Below are positions 1-8,490 of a stretch of DNA of 64,000 bases, one piece after another. This stretch comes from Clostridiaceae bacterium Marseille-Q3526 (lineage in GTDB: Bacteria > Bacillota > Clostridia > Lachnospirales > Lachnospiraceae): the NCBI GenBank assembly GCA_018223375.1, contig JAGTTS010000003.1, positions 274,704 through 338,703 of the forward strand, read 5' to 3'. The translations under genes were made by a program, and so were the position numbers. The stretch's first letter is position 1; every line of letters begins with the position of its first letter. The notes under the pieces are model-generated. The model saw only the letters and a list, made by a program, of their open reading frames with translations, ran no database searches and had not been told where the DNA came from.

Positions 1-402
1 ATCTGCCAGGTGGGAGTCAGAGATTCCCAGAATCTGATGAAATCCATTGTGGAGGAAGTGAGAAAGCACAGCTTTAAGGACGGAACTCTTCCTAAGATTC
101 ACATTTCCGGCTGTCCGTCCTCCTGCGGAACCCATCAGGCGGGAACGTTAGGATTCCGCGGAGGCGTCAAGGTGATTGACAAGGTTCCGAAGCCTGCCTT
201 TAACCTTCATGTAAACGGAAACGAGCTCCAGGGAGAGGAGCGTTTCGGAGAGGACTGGGGCGCCATGCTGGAAGAGAACATTCCGGCCTTTATGGCAGAG
301 GTGGGAGAGACCGTGGAAAAGGCGGGACAGACCTTTGCAGAGTGGTTCCCGGAGCACAGGGAGACGCTTAAGGAGATTGCAGAGAAATATATGGCGCAAT
401 AA
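1..402 (+). CDS. Nitrite/sulfite reductase, C-terminal part (cut by window edge)
   Basis: The frame is open from the first base and ends at a TAA, so only the last 133 residues are present. The family reduces sulfite or nitrite by six electrons using siroheme joined to a [4Fe-4S] cluster. The fragment begins with Cys-Gln-Val-Gly-Val-Arg-Asp-Ser, which fits the second Cys of the usual C-x5-C pair. About 37 residues later comes GCPSSCG, the C-x3-C pair that completes the cluster and siroheme site. The helical tail after it is ordinary for stand-alone reductase domains. The true start and any ferredoxin domain lie outside the window, so sulfite versus nitrite cannot be decided. A new promoter follows directly, so it is probably not co-transcribed with rpsB. 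Confidence 0.8.
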   Translation: MCQVGVRDSQNLMKSIVEEVRKHSFKDGTLPKIHISGCPSSCGTHQAGTLGFRGGVKVIDKVPKPAFNLHVNGNELQGEERFGEDWGAMLEENIPAFMAEVGETVEKAGQTFAEWFPEHRETLKEIAEKYMAQ

Positions 403-407
403 AGTGC

Positions 408-436
408 TTGCATAAAAGAAAACCCTGTGATATAGT
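408..436 (+). promoter_or_regulatory. Sigma-A type promoter for rpsB-tsf
   Basis: TTGCAT at 408-413 and TATAGT at 431-436 are separated by 17 bases, a good vegetative promoter just after the stop of the preceding gene. It leaves a leader of about 105 bases before rpsB. Confidence 0.7.
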
Positions 437-439
437 ATA

Positions 440-530
440 AAAGTTGAAAAATCACGCACGGCGGATTCTCCAGGACGGTGCCTGGAAACAGGTCCCAGGG
501 GGAGCGAAAGATGCCGGCGGAAGAAAAACC
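440..530 (+). promoter_or_regulatory. Structured 5' leader of rpsB (possible autoregulatory site)
   Basis: The leader between promoter and rpsB can fold in two mutually exclusive ways. CCAGG can pair with CCTGG, or CTCC and GGAC can pair with GTCC and GGAG further on. Ribosomal protein mRNAs often carry such leaders for feedback by the protein. I do not recognise it as a known class, so this is inference from pairing only. Confidence 0.28.
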
Positions 531-547
531 AAATGGAGGAAAGAAAC

Positions 548-1282
548 ATGAGCGTTATTTCAATGAAGCAGTTACTTGAGGCTGGCGTACACTTTGGCCA
601 TCAGACAAGAAGATGGAACCCTAAGATGGCTCCGTACATCTACACAGAGAGAAACGGAATCCACATCATCGACTTACAGAAGTCCGTAGGCAAGGTAGAC
701 GAGGCTTACAAGGCAGTATCCGACATCGCTGCAGAGGGCGGCACAATCCTCTTCGTAGGTACAAAGAAGCAGGCTCAGGAGGCTATCAAGGTTGAGGCTG
801 AGAGATGCGGAATGTTCTACGTAAACGAGAGATGGTTAGGCGGAATGCTGACAAACTTCAAGACAATCCAGAGCCGTATCAACCGCTTAAAAGAGATCGA
901 GACCATGGCAGAGGACGGAACATTTGATGTTCTTCCGAAGAAGGAAGTTATCGCTCTTAAGAAGGAATGGGAGAAGCTTGAGAAGAACCTTGGCGGTATC
1001 AAGGAGATGAAGAGAATCCCAGACGCTATCTTCGTAGTAGATCCGAAGAAGGAGAGAATCTGCGTACAGGAGGCTCACACACTTGGTATTCCGTTAATCG
1101 GCATTGTTGATACAAACTGTGATCCGGAAGAGCTTGACTACGTGATTCCAGGAAACGACGACGCTATCAGAGCTGTTAAGCTTATCGTGTCCAGAATGGC
1201 AGACGCTGTTATCGAGGCTAACCAGGGCGAGGCAGAGGCTCCTGTTGAGGGAGAGGACGCTGAGGAGACAGCAGAGGCTTAA
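548..1282 (+). CDS. rpsB: 30S ribosomal protein S2
   Basis: This 244-residue protein is the small-subunit protein S2, which sits on the back of the 30S subunit and is needed to bind S1. It opens MSVISMKQLLEAGVHFGHQ, the standard S2 N-terminus, and carries the WNPKMAPYIY and FVGTKKQA blocks. The tail is acidic (Glu/Ala-rich), as in many Clostridia. I chose ATG 548 rather than the in-frame ATG at 533 because GGAGGAAAG lies just upstream of 548 and homologues start there. It is followed by tsf, the usual bacterial pair. A hairpin between them probably sets the relative amounts of the two products. Confidence 0.98.
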   Translation: MSVISMKQLLEAGVHFGHQTRRWNPKMAPYIYTERNGIHIIDLQKSVGKVDEAYKAVSDIAAEGGTILFVGTKKQAQEAIKVEAERCGMFYVNERWLGGMLTNFKTIQSRINRLKEIETMAEDGTFDVLPKKEVIALKKEWEKLEKNLGGIKEMKRIPDAIFVVDPKKERICVQEAHTLGIPLIGIVDTNCDPEELDYVIPGNDDAIRAVKLIVSRMADAVIEANQGEAEAPVEGEDAEETAEA

Positions 1283-1303
1283 TTTAAGAGCAAGATAAAT
1301 GAA

Positions 1304-1352
1304 AATCCGCGAAGCAGAAGGCCGGGACCGGCTTCCGGCTCCGCGGACTTTT
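1304..1352 (+). terminator. Intercistronic hairpin / attenuating terminator between rpsB and tsf
   Basis: TCCGCG at 1306-1311 pairs with CGCGGA, with further pairing of AGC and the GAAG/CTTC inner part, followed by CTTTT. The T run is short, so it probably gives partial termination while tsf is still reached by readthrough. Confidence 0.55.
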
Positions 1353-1404
1353 CCGCAGGATACGCACCCTGCGTTAAATTAGAAAAACATGGAGGTATGG
1401 TAAG

Positions 1405-2337
1405 ATGGCAGTTACAGCCGCAATGGTAAAGGAATTACGTGAGATGACAGGCGCTGGAATGATGGACTGCAAGAAGGCCCTTGCAGCTACAGACGGCGAC
1501 ATGGACAAGGCAGTGGAGTTCTTAAGAGAGAAAGGACTTGCCGGCGCTGCTAAGAAGGCAGGACGTATCGCAGCTGAGGGTATCGTTATGACAAAGATGG
1601 CAGCTGACGAGAAGACAGCAGTTGTCGTTGAGGTAAACGCTGAGACAGACTTCGTTGCTAAGAATGAAAAGTTCCAGAACTACGTAGCAGACGTAGCAGA
1701 GCAGGCTCTTGCTTCCGACGCTGCAGATATGGACGCTTTCATGGCAGAGAAGTGGGCAAAGGACGAGACACTCACAGTTGCAGAGGCTCTCTCTTCCCAG
1801 ATTTCCATCATCGGCGAGAACATGAAGATCAGAAGATATGAGAAGATGACTGCTGCAAACGGATTTGTCGCTTCTTACATCCACGCAGGCGGAAAGATCG
1901 GCGTTTTAGTAGACGTTGAGACAGACGTTGTAAACGACGAGATCAGAGAGATGGCTAAGAACGTAGCTATGCAGGCTGCAGCATTAAAGCCATTATACAC
2001 AAACAGAGACGAGGTTGACGCAGACTACATCGAGAAAGAGAAAGAGATCTTAACAGTAGCTGCTAAGAACGAGAAGCCGGACGCTAATGACAAGATCATC
2101 AGCGGTATGGTTATGGGACGTATCAACAAAGAGTTAAAAGAAATCTGCTTATTAGATCAGGTATACGTAAAGGCAGAGGATGGAAAGCAGTCCGTTTCCC
2201 AGTATGTTGCACAGGTTGCCAAGGCTAACAATGCTAAGGTAGCTATTAAGAAGTTTGTCCGCTTCGAGACAGGCGAGGGCCTTGAGAAGAAGGAAGAGAA
2301 CTTTGCTGACGAAGTAGCAAAACAGATGGGAATGTAA
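1405..2337 (+). CDS. tsf: Translation elongation factor Ts
   Basis: EF-Ts is the nucleotide exchange factor that releases GDP from EF-Tu in the cytoplasm. The 310-residue product has the N-terminal UBA-like segment with the family signature around LREMTGAGMMDCKKAL (about residues 9-25). The core domain includes ETDFVAKN, where the TDFV tetrapeptide contacts EF-Tu, and a second dimerisation-type subdomain runs to the end. The length is normal for Clostridia. A GGAGG site stands at about the right distance before ATG 1405. It follows rpsB as in most bacteria and is closed by a strong terminator. Confidence 0.98.
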   Translation: MAVTAAMVKELREMTGAGMMDCKKALAATDGDMDKAVEFLREKGLAGAAKKAGRIAAEGIVMTKMAADEKTAVVVEVNAETDFVAKNEKFQNYVADVAEQALASDAADMDAFMAEKWAKDETLTVAEALSSQISIIGENMKIRRYEKMTAANGFVASYIHAGGKIGVLVDVETDVVNDEIREMAKNVAMQAAALKPLYTNRDEVDADYIEKEKEILTVAAKNEKPDANDKIISGMVMGRINKELKEICLLDQVYVKAEDGKQSVSQYVAQVAKANNAKVAIKKFVRFETGEGLEKKEENFADEVAKQMGM

Positions 2338-2346
2338 TTCCAAACG

Positions 2347-2393
2347 AAAAGGGGCTGCCGCAGGGTTCCTATTTTGCGGCAGCCCTTTTCTTT
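2347..2393 (+). terminator. Rho-independent terminator after tsf
   Basis: GGGCTGCCGCA pairs with TGCGGCAGCCC across a short loop, with A residues before and TTTTC after the stem. Confidence 0.9.
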
Positions 2394-2433
2394 ACGCAGA
2401 GATGTCCGCACATAGCCTACATATGTTTTTGCT

Positions 2434-2463
2434 CAGAATAAAGCGTTCTGTTTTTTTATTCTG
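2434..2463. repeat. Inverted repeat upstream of the opp operon
   Basis: CAGAATAAA at 2434-2442 is repeated inverted as TTTATTCTG at 2455-2463, with a 12-base loop. It lies 38 bases before oppB and has no following T run. It may be an operator or a leader hairpin. No clear promoter hexamers were found between the tsf terminator and oppB. Confidence 0.35.
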
Positions 2464-2500
2464 CAGCTTTAGCGGGGCAATGCGGGAAAGGAGATAAGCG

Positions 2501-3418
2501 ATGGCAAAATACATTTTAAAGCGTATTGGCCTGGCAGTGGTTACAGCCTGGCTGGTTGCTACTCTTACATTCTTCCTGATGAATTTGGTTCCGGGAGGCC
2601 CGTTCATGGCTGAGAAAGCTCTGACGCCTCAGGCTCAGGAAGCAATGATGGAAAAGTACGGACTGGATAAACCTCTTCCAGAGCAGTATGTAATCTATAT
2701 GAAGGATTTGCTCCATGGAGATTTAGGCCCCAGTGTAAAGCAGAGGGGACGTACAGTCAACACAATTATTGAGACAAAGTTCCCTGTATCTGCCAAGATC
2801 GGAGGAGTAGCCATTCTGTTAGCTGTCTGTATCGGCGTTCCTTTGGGAAGCGTTGCAGCCTTCAACAGAGGAAAGATGGTTGATAATATTATTATCCTGT
2901 TTACTACCTGCGGAATCGCCATACCCAGTTTCGTAATCTGTACCCTTCTGATGCAGATTTTAAGCAACTGGCTGGGACTGCTTCCAACCTACGGACTCAC
3001 CTCCTGGAAGCACTACATCATGCCGGTTATCTCCCTGGCCCTTTACCCGTCCTCCTATATTGCCCGCCTGATGCGTTCCTCCATGCTGGACGTGCTGGGA
3101 CAGGACTATATGAGAACAGCGAGAGCCAAGGGCGTTTCATGGATGGTAAGCGTGTTCAAGCATGCGCTGAGAAACGCAATTCTCCCGGTTGTCACCTACT
3201 TGGGACCGCTGTTAGCCTATACGGTAACAGGAAGCTTTATTGTAGAGAAGATCTTTACAATTCCTGGTCTTGGTTCTGAGTTTATCGGAGCGATCACAGG
3301 CCGTGATTATCCGCTGATCATGGGTACTACCATTTTCCTGGCAGTACTGATTATCGTTATGAACGTGATCGTGGATATTGCGTATACCCTGATTGACCCG
3401 CGTATTAAACTGAAGTAG
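2501..3418 (+). CDS. oppB: Oligopeptide ABC transporter permease OppB
   Basis: This is one of two membrane permease subunits of a peptide importer. The 305-residue protein starts with the family's first helix (ILKRIGLAVVTAWLVATLTF), followed by an extracellular loop with GGPF and about five more membrane segments. The EAA-type cytoplasmic loop that docks on the ATPase is visible near MRTARAKGVS (about residue 206). Length and topology match the OppB/DppB family. ATG 2501 has AAAGGAG upstream. It leads a tight oppB-C-D-F run with 13-base gaps, so one mRNA is likely. Substrate (oligopeptide versus dipeptide) is not readable from the permease. Confidence 0.93.
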   Translation: MAKYILKRIGLAVVTAWLVATLTFFLMNLVPGGPFMAEKALTPQAQEAMMEKYGLDKPLPEQYVIYMKDLLHGDLGPSVKQRGRTVNTIIETKFPVSAKIGGVAILLAVCIGVPLGSVAAFNRGKMVDNIIILFTTCGIAIPSFVICTLLMQILSNWLGLLPTYGLTSWKHYIMPVISLALYPSSYIARLMRSSMLDVLGQDYMRTARAKGVSWMVSVFKHALRNAILPVVTYLGPLLAYTVTGSFIVEKIFTIPGLGSEFIGAITGRDYPLIMGTTIFLAVLIIVMNVIVDIAYTLIDPRIKLK

Positions 3419-3431
3419 GGAGGAGGCAATT

Positions 3432-4472
3432 ATGGAGAAGAATAAACTGTCATTTCAGTTAAATGCAGACGACTTCCTCCCGGCAGGAGAGGACGAGAAG
3501 AAAAGTCTTGTGGTGATGAGAGAGAGCGTAGGCTTCTGGAAGGACGGCATGCGCCGTTTTAAGAAGAACAAGATTGCCATGGTAAGCCTTATTGTGGTAA
3601 TTCTCATTTTCATTCTCTCATTTATTGTACCGCAGTTTTATCCTTATAAATATGAGCAGCAGATCAAGGGAAGCAACAGCCTTGCGCCCTTTGAGTATTC
3701 CCAGGCAGAGCAGGAGGCTATTGCAAACGGGGAGAAGGTGTTCCCGCATATTCTGGGAACGGATCAGCTGGGACGAGACTACGCTATCCGTGTTATGATG
3801 GGAAGCCGTGTATCTCTGACCGTCGGACTGGTAGCCTCTGCTATCATTTTATTAATCGGATCCCTCTACGGATCCATCGCCGGTTTCTTCGGAGGCTGGG
3901 TGGACATGGTGATGATGCGTATTGTAGATATCATATACACCGTCCCCGATGTTCTTATCGTAATCCTTCTGGCGGCAGTGTTAAACTATCCGTTAAAGGA
4001 GCTGGCCATGAAGCCGGGCTTTGAGTGGATCGGCCTCATCGGCGTAAACTTAATCAGTATTTTCGTGGTATTCGCCCTGCTGTACTGGGTTGGTATGGCC
4101 CGTATCGTGCGAAGCCAGATTATGATTTTAAAGGAGCAGGAGTACGTAACAGCGGCGAGAGCCCTGGGCGCTTCCAGCGGAAGCATCATCAAGAAGCACC
4201 TGCTGACCAACTGCATCGGAACTCTGATTGTTACGACCACGCTTCAGATTCCGTCATCCATCTTCACGGAGAGCTTCTTAAGCTTCCTGGGACTGGGAGT
4301 AAACGCCCCCATGCCGTCTCTGGGCAGCCTTGCCAGCGCGGCCTTAAACGGTCTGCAGAGCTATCCGTATCGTCTGTTTGCCCCGGCTCTGATGATTTCC
4401 ATTATCATTCTGAGCTTTAACCTGTTAGGAGACGGACTGCGCGACGCCTTCGATCCGAAGCTGAAGAACTAA
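3432..4472 (+). CDS. oppC: Oligopeptide ABC transporter permease OppC
   Basis: This is the second membrane subunit of the peptide importer, pairing with OppB. The 346-residue protein has a cytoplasmic N-terminal stretch, a first helix around residues 50-72, a large extracellular loop (FPHILGTDQLGRD, the OppC N-terminal family signature) and about five further helices. The EAA loop is at YVTAARALGAS. It follows oppB after 13 bases with GGAGG in the gap, and oppD follows after another 13 bases. Nothing is unusual in length or motifs. Confidence 0.93.
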   Translation: MEKNKLSFQLNADDFLPAGEDEKKSLVVMRESVGFWKDGMRRFKKNKIAMVSLIVVILIFILSFIVPQFYPYKYEQQIKGSNSLAPFEYSQAEQEAIANGEKVFPHILGTDQLGRDYAIRVMMGSRVSLTVGLVASAIILLIGSLYGSIAGFFGGWVDMVMMRIVDIIYTVPDVLIVILLAAVLNYPLKELAMKPGFEWIGLIGVNLISIFVVFALLYWVGMARIVRSQIMILKEQEYVTAARALGASSGSIIKKHLLTNCIGTLIVTTTLQIPSSIFTESFLSFLGLGVNAPMPSLGSLASAALNGLQSYPYRLFAPALMISIIILSFNLLGDGLRDAFDPKLKN

Positions 4473-4485
4473 GGAGGAAACAAGC

Positions 4486-5490
4486 ATGAGTGAATATCTT
4501 GTAAATATTAAAAACGAGCGCCTTTCCTTCTTTACGCCGGCCGGAGAGGTTAAGGCGTTAAACGACGTGTCCCTTCATTTAAAGGAGGGAGAGGTGTTAG
4601 GCATCGTAGGAGAGTCCGGCTCCGGAAAATCTGTTACAGCTTACAGCCTGATGGGCCTGACCGCCTATCCGGGACGCCTGATTGGAGGAAGCATTGAGTT
4701 TAACGGCCACCAGATCGATCAGATGAACGAGGCTCAGATGAGAAAGATCAGAGGAGAGGAAATCTCCCTGATCTTCCAGGATCCGATGACCAGCTTAAAC
4801 CCGGTTTACACCATTGGAAATCAGATCTGCGAGATGATCCTGCTCCACACCAAGAAAACTAAGCAGGAAGCAAGGGAGAGAGCGAAGGAGCTTCTGACTC
4901 TCGTTGGAATCAACGAGCCGGAGAAGCGCTTAAAGCAGTATCCCCACGAGCTGTCCGGCGGTATGCGCCAGCGTGTTATGATTGCCATCGCCCTGGCCTG
5001 CGAGCCGAAGCTTCTGATTGCCGACGAGCCGACGACGGCCCTCGACGTAACCATCCAGGCTCAGATTCTGGAGCTGATGATGGAGCTGAAGCAGAAGCTG
5101 GGAATGGCGATTATCATGATCACCCACGACCTGGGCGTGGTAGCCAGCATGTGTGACAAAATTGCCGTTATGTACGCCGGAAAGGTCATTGAGTACGGAA
5201 CCACAGACGATATTTTCTATCGTCCGTCCCACGAATACACCAAGGGACTTCTGCGCAGCATTCCCCGTCTGGACGAGAAGGAGAAGACGAGACTTGTTCC
5301 GATCGAAGGCTCACCGGTCGATATGCTGAACCCGCCTGCCGGATGTCCGTTTGCGCCCCGGTGTGAGTCCTGTATGAAAATCTGCTTAAAACAGATGCCG
5401 GAGTATACAGATCTGTCCGACATCCACTACAGCGCCTGCTGGCTGCTGCAGAAGGAGGAGTTTTTAAAGGCACAGGGAGGTGACAAGTAA
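4486..5490 (+). CDS. oppD: Oligopeptide ABC transporter ATPase OppD
   Basis: OppD is one of two cytoplasmic ATPases that power peptide import. The 334-residue sequence has Walker A GESGSGKS (about residues 41-48), Q-loop FQDPMTSLNP, the ABC signature LSGGMRQRV, Walker B LLIADEPTTALD and the H-loop ITHDLGVV. The C-terminal peptide-transporter extension holds several Cys residues (GCPFAPRCESC and a later Cys), the pattern that binds an iron-sulfur cluster in characterised DppD/OppD-type proteins. Its stop overlaps the start of oppF by one base, implying translational coupling. Confidence 0.94.
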   Translation: MSEYLVNIKNERLSFFTPAGEVKALNDVSLHLKEGEVLGIVGESGSGKSVTAYSLMGLTAYPGRLIGGSIEFNGHQIDQMNEAQMRKIRGEEISLIFQDPMTSLNPVYTIGNQICEMILLHTKKTKQEARERAKELLTLVGINEPEKRLKQYPHELSGGMRQRVMIAIALACEPKLLIADEPTTALDVTIQAQILELMMELKQKLGMAIIMITHDLGVVASMCDKIAVMYAGKVIEYGTTDDIFYRPSHEYTKGLLRSIPRLDEKEKTRLVPIEGSPVDMLNPPAGCPFAPRCESCMKICLKQMPEYTDLSDIHYSACWLLQKEEFLKAQGGDK

Positions 5491-6551
5491 TGGAGAATAA
5501 GAAGCTGCTTGAAATCGAGCATTTAAAACAGCATTTCCCTGTTGCCAGCGGAAAGCTTTTCGAGAAAAAGGTGGTAAAGGCGGTAGACGACGTTTCCTTC
5601 TTTATTAATAAGGGAGAGACTTTGGGACTGGTAGGAGAGTCCGGCTGCGGAAAGACCACCACAGGACGTACCCTGCTTCGCCTTTATGAGCCGACCAGCG
5701 GCCGCATTGCTTATGATGGAACCACTATTTTTGACAGCGGAGATGTGCCGCTGACTGATGAGAACGGACAGCCTGTCTTAAACGAGAAGGGCGAGGTTCA
5801 GTTCGGCCATAAGACGAAGGTCAACATGCTTCCCTACCGCAGAAAGATGCAGATTGTATTCCAGGATCCTTATGCCAGCCTGGATCCCCGTATGACGGTT
5901 GCCGACATTGTAGGCGAGGCCATCGACATTCACAAGCTGGCTTCCAATAAGAAGGAGCGCCAGGAGAGAATCATCCGTATGCTGGAGAGGGTAGGCTTGA
6001 ACTCTGAGCATGCCAACCGCTATCCTCACGAGTTCTCCGGCGGACAGAGACAGCGTGTCGGCATTGCCCGCGCTCTGGCTGTAGATCCGGAGTTCATTGT
6101 CTGCGATGAGCCGGTATCTGCCCTTGACGTGTCCATTCAGGCACAGGTAGTAAATATGTTTGAGGAGCTTCAGCAGGAAATGGGCTTAACTTATCTGTTT
6201 ATTGCCCACGATCTGTCCATTGTAAAGCATATTTCCAACCGTATCGGCGTTATGTATCTGGGTAAGCTGGTAGAGTTAGCTGACAGCTATGAGCTGACCT
6301 TCCACAGCGTTCACCCTTATACCAAGAGCCTGATTTCTGCGATTCCGATTGCAGATCCAAAGACAAGCAGGGAGTCTAAGCGTATTGTGTTAAGCGGAGA
6401 CGTGCCAAGCCCGGTGAATCCGCCCAGCGGCTGTACCTTCAGGACCAGATGCCCCTACGCCACTGAGCTCTGTGCTGAGAAGGCGCCGGAGTGGCGTGAG
6501 GTTTCCAAGGGCCATTACGCAGCCTGCCACCACTTAGATAAAATCAACTAA
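5490..6551 (+). CDS. oppF: Oligopeptide ABC transporter ATPase OppF
   Basis: This is the partner ATPase of OppD. The 353-residue protein has Walker A GESGCGKTT, Q-loop FQDPYASLDPR, signature FSGGQRQRV, Walker B FIVCDEPVSALD and H-loop IAHDLSIV. The C-terminal extension again carries the Cys pattern (GCTFRTRCPYA and two more). Between Walker A and the Q-loop is an insertion of roughly 35 residues rich in Asp, Glu and Asn (from DSGDVPLTDENG onward), somewhat longer than in the E. coli protein. ATG overlaps the oppD stop (TAATG). It ends just before a strong hairpin that separates the membrane machinery from the binding proteins. Confidence 0.94.
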   Translation: MENKKLLEIEHLKQHFPVASGKLFEKKVVKAVDDVSFFINKGETLGLVGESGCGKTTTGRTLLRLYEPTSGRIAYDGTTIFDSGDVPLTDENGQPVLNEKGEVQFGHKTKVNMLPYRRKMQIVFQDPYASLDPRMTVADIVGEAIDIHKLASNKKERQERIIRMLERVGLNSEHANRYPHEFSGGQRQRVGIARALAVDPEFIVCDEPVSALDVSIQAQVVNMFEELQQEMGLTYLFIAHDLSIVKHISNRIGVMYLGKLVELADSYELTFHSVHPYTKSLISAIPIADPKTSRESKRIVLSGDVPSPVNPPSGCTFRTRCPYATELCAEKAPEWREVSKGHYAACHHLDKIN

Positions 6552-6567
6552 AAAGCTTAACAGTTTG

Positions 6568-6591
6568 CCTCTCTGCCGTCCGGCAGGGAGG
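6568..6591 (+). promoter_or_regulatory. Intercistronic hairpin between oppF and the first binding protein
   Basis: Eleven-base arms, CCTCTCTGCCG and CGGCAGGGAGG, pair with a two-base loop and one wobble. No T run follows. Such hairpins often protect the 3' end of a processed upstream mRNA or mark a processing site, so binding protein and permease can be made in different amounts. TATAAT at 6603-6608 directly after it could also be a -10 of an extra promoter. Confidence 0.5.
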
Positions 6592-6638
6592 TGAATTCAT
6601 GTTATAATATTTTTTTACGACCTGAGGAGGAAGACATT

Positions 6639-8357
6639 ATGAAAAAGAAGTTCGCACTTCTCCTGGCAGCGGCCATGGTTTCCACAACTGTGCTGTCCGG
6701 CTGCGGAGGAAGCAAGGACAGTAGCGCAGGCGCAGGAGACGCAGGCGTTGTGGCAGAGGAAGGAAATCACCTGGTAGTTCAGCTTGGACCAGATCCTGAG
6801 ACCATGGATCCGGCGTTAAACAGCGCCATCGACGCGTCAAATATGATTATCCATTTATTTGAGCCTCTGTTAAGTATGGACAAGGACAACAACGTAATCG
6901 GCGGAATGGCAGAGACCTGGGAGGTTTCCGAGGACGGCCTTACCTATACATTCCATTTAAGAGACGGCTTAAAGTGGAGCGACGGTTCTGAATTTACATC
7001 AGAGGATTTCGTATATACTTTTAAGAGAATGGCAGATCCGATGACAGCTGCTCCTTACGGCCACGATCTTCTGTGTATGATAAAGGGCTACGACGAGGCT
7101 GAGAATGGAAATGTGGATGCTCTGGCAGTGTCTGCTCCAGATGCCCAGACCTTTGTGGTAGAGCTTTCCTACCCTTGTGTATACTTTGACAAGATCTGTG
7201 CCTTCGCAGCTTTAAGCCCGGTAAATCAGGTTACTATCGAAGCCAACGGCGAGTCCTGGGCCATTGATCCTGCTACTTATGTGTGCAATGGTCCCATGAA
7301 GATTAAAGAGTGGGTTCCAGGCTCCCACATTCTCATGGAGAAAAATGAGAATTACTGGAACGCTGAGGCAGTCACAGCAGATACCATCAAGTTTGTCCTG
7401 ATGGAGGATATGAACGCAGCCTACAGCGCGTATAAGACAGGTGAGGTTATGTTCAGCAGGGATGTGCCCACAGAGGAAATTCCAAATCTGAGAGAAAATC
7501 CGGAATTCCATGTAGCTCCGATTCTGGGAACCTACTATGTGAGCCTGAATCTGGAGAGAGAATATTTCCAGGATCCGAAGGTGCGCCAGGCATTAAGCCT
7601 TGCCCTGGATCGCCAGTACATTGCAGATACCATCATGCAGGGAACTTACTCTCCGGCTGTCAACTTTGTAGGCCCAGGCGTGTCCGACGCAGAGGCAGGA
7701 TCCTCTTTCCAGGATACTACCATTGCAGAGTACGGAGAATTTTTCCATGTTGATGATTTTGAAGGAGACCTGGCTAAGGCCAAGGAGCTTCTGGCAGACG
7801 CGGGCTATCCGAACGGCGAGGGCTTCCCGATGATCGAGTACATGACAAACGACGCAGGCTACAACAAGGCCCTGGCAGAGTATCTCCAGAGCGCATGGGG
7901 CGAGCTGGGTATCAATACAGACATTAAGATTATTGAGTGGGCATCATTCACTCCAACCAGAAGAAACGGCGACTATGATATCGCAAGAAACGGCTGGGTA
8001 TATGACTACGATGATCCATCCAACATGCTGAATCTTTTTGAGTCTACAAACGGAAACAATGATGGACGATATAACAATCCAGAGTACGATGCCCTGATTG
8101 CCAGCGCCAGAGAGACAGTAGACAAGGCAGAACACTACTCCCTTCTTCACGAAGCAGAGCAGCTTCTGTTAAACGATATGGGCATGATTCCGATTGCCTA
8201 TAACAATGATTTCTGGCTTCAGAAGCCGGAGCTTCAGGGAACCTGGCATTCTCCATATGGCTACTGGTATTTTATGTATGCTTCCTATGGCGACGCAGGA
8301 CAGGCGGAGGAAGCAGCGCCTGCAGAGGCGGAGACTTCTGCAGAGGCGGCAGAATAA
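6639..8357 (+). CDS. oppA: Oligopeptide-binding lipoprotein OppA, copy 1
   Basis: This extracellular solute-binding lipoprotein (SBP_bac_5 family) captures peptides and delivers them to OppBC. The signal MKKKFALLLAAAM ends in the lipobox VLSGC, so Cys19-20 is lipidated. The mature protein has the family start (GPDPETMDPAL), the block TYTFHLRDGLKWSDG and the conserved C-terminal half. The product has 572 residues with an Ala/Glu-rich tail. ATG 6639 is chosen because GAGGAGG stands before it and the lipoprotein signal begins there; the frame itself is open from 6591. Copies 2 and 3 follow with very high similarity over the whole mature length. Confidence 0.93.
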   Translation: MKKKFALLLAAAMVSTTVLSGCGGSKDSSAGAGDAGVVAEEGNHLVVQLGPDPETMDPALNSAIDASNMIIHLFEPLLSMDKDNNVIGGMAETWEVSEDGLTYTFHLRDGLKWSDGSEFTSEDFVYTFKRMADPMTAAPYGHDLLCMIKGYDEAENGNVDALAVSAPDAQTFVVELSYPCVYFDKICAFAALSPVNQVTIEANGESWAIDPATYVCNGPMKIKEWVPGSHILMEKNENYWNAEAVTADTIKFVLMEDMNAAYSAYKTGEVMFSRDVPTEEIPNLRENPEFHVAPILGTYYVSLNLEREYFQDPKVRQALSLALDRQYIADTIMQGTYSPAVNFVGPGVSDAEAGSSFQDTTIAEYGEFFHVDDFEGDLAKAKELLADAGYPNGEGFPMIEYMTNDAGYNKALAEYLQSAWGELGINTDIKIIEWASFTPTRRNGDYDIARNGWVYDYDDPSNMLNLFESTNGNNDGRYNNPEYDALIASARETVDKAEHYSLLHEAEQLLLNDMGMIPIAYNNDFWLQKPELQGTWHSPYGYWYFMYASYGDAGQAEEAAPAEAETSAEAAE

Positions 8358-8380
8358 TATAATAATCAGACACAGGCAGG

Positions 8381-8423
8381 AAAAACCTTCCAGGCGCCGA
8401 TACGGCGTCCGGGAGGTTTTTTT
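8381..8423 (+). terminator. Rho-independent terminator after oppA copy 1
   Basis: The stem begins AAAAACCTTCC and closes with GGGAGGTTTTTTT around a GGCGCCG/GGCG core. Confidence 0.9.
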
Positions 8424-8490
8424 CTTTGGGCAGAAGAGATTTCTCCAGGCGGCACAGGCCTCATCCTCAGAGATATGAAGGAGGAATAGG

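Noticed and set aside
148..549. Minus-strand open frame across the reductase end and rpsB leader
   Set aside because: It is the mirror of a real gene and of its promoter, with no ribosome site and a low-complexity product.
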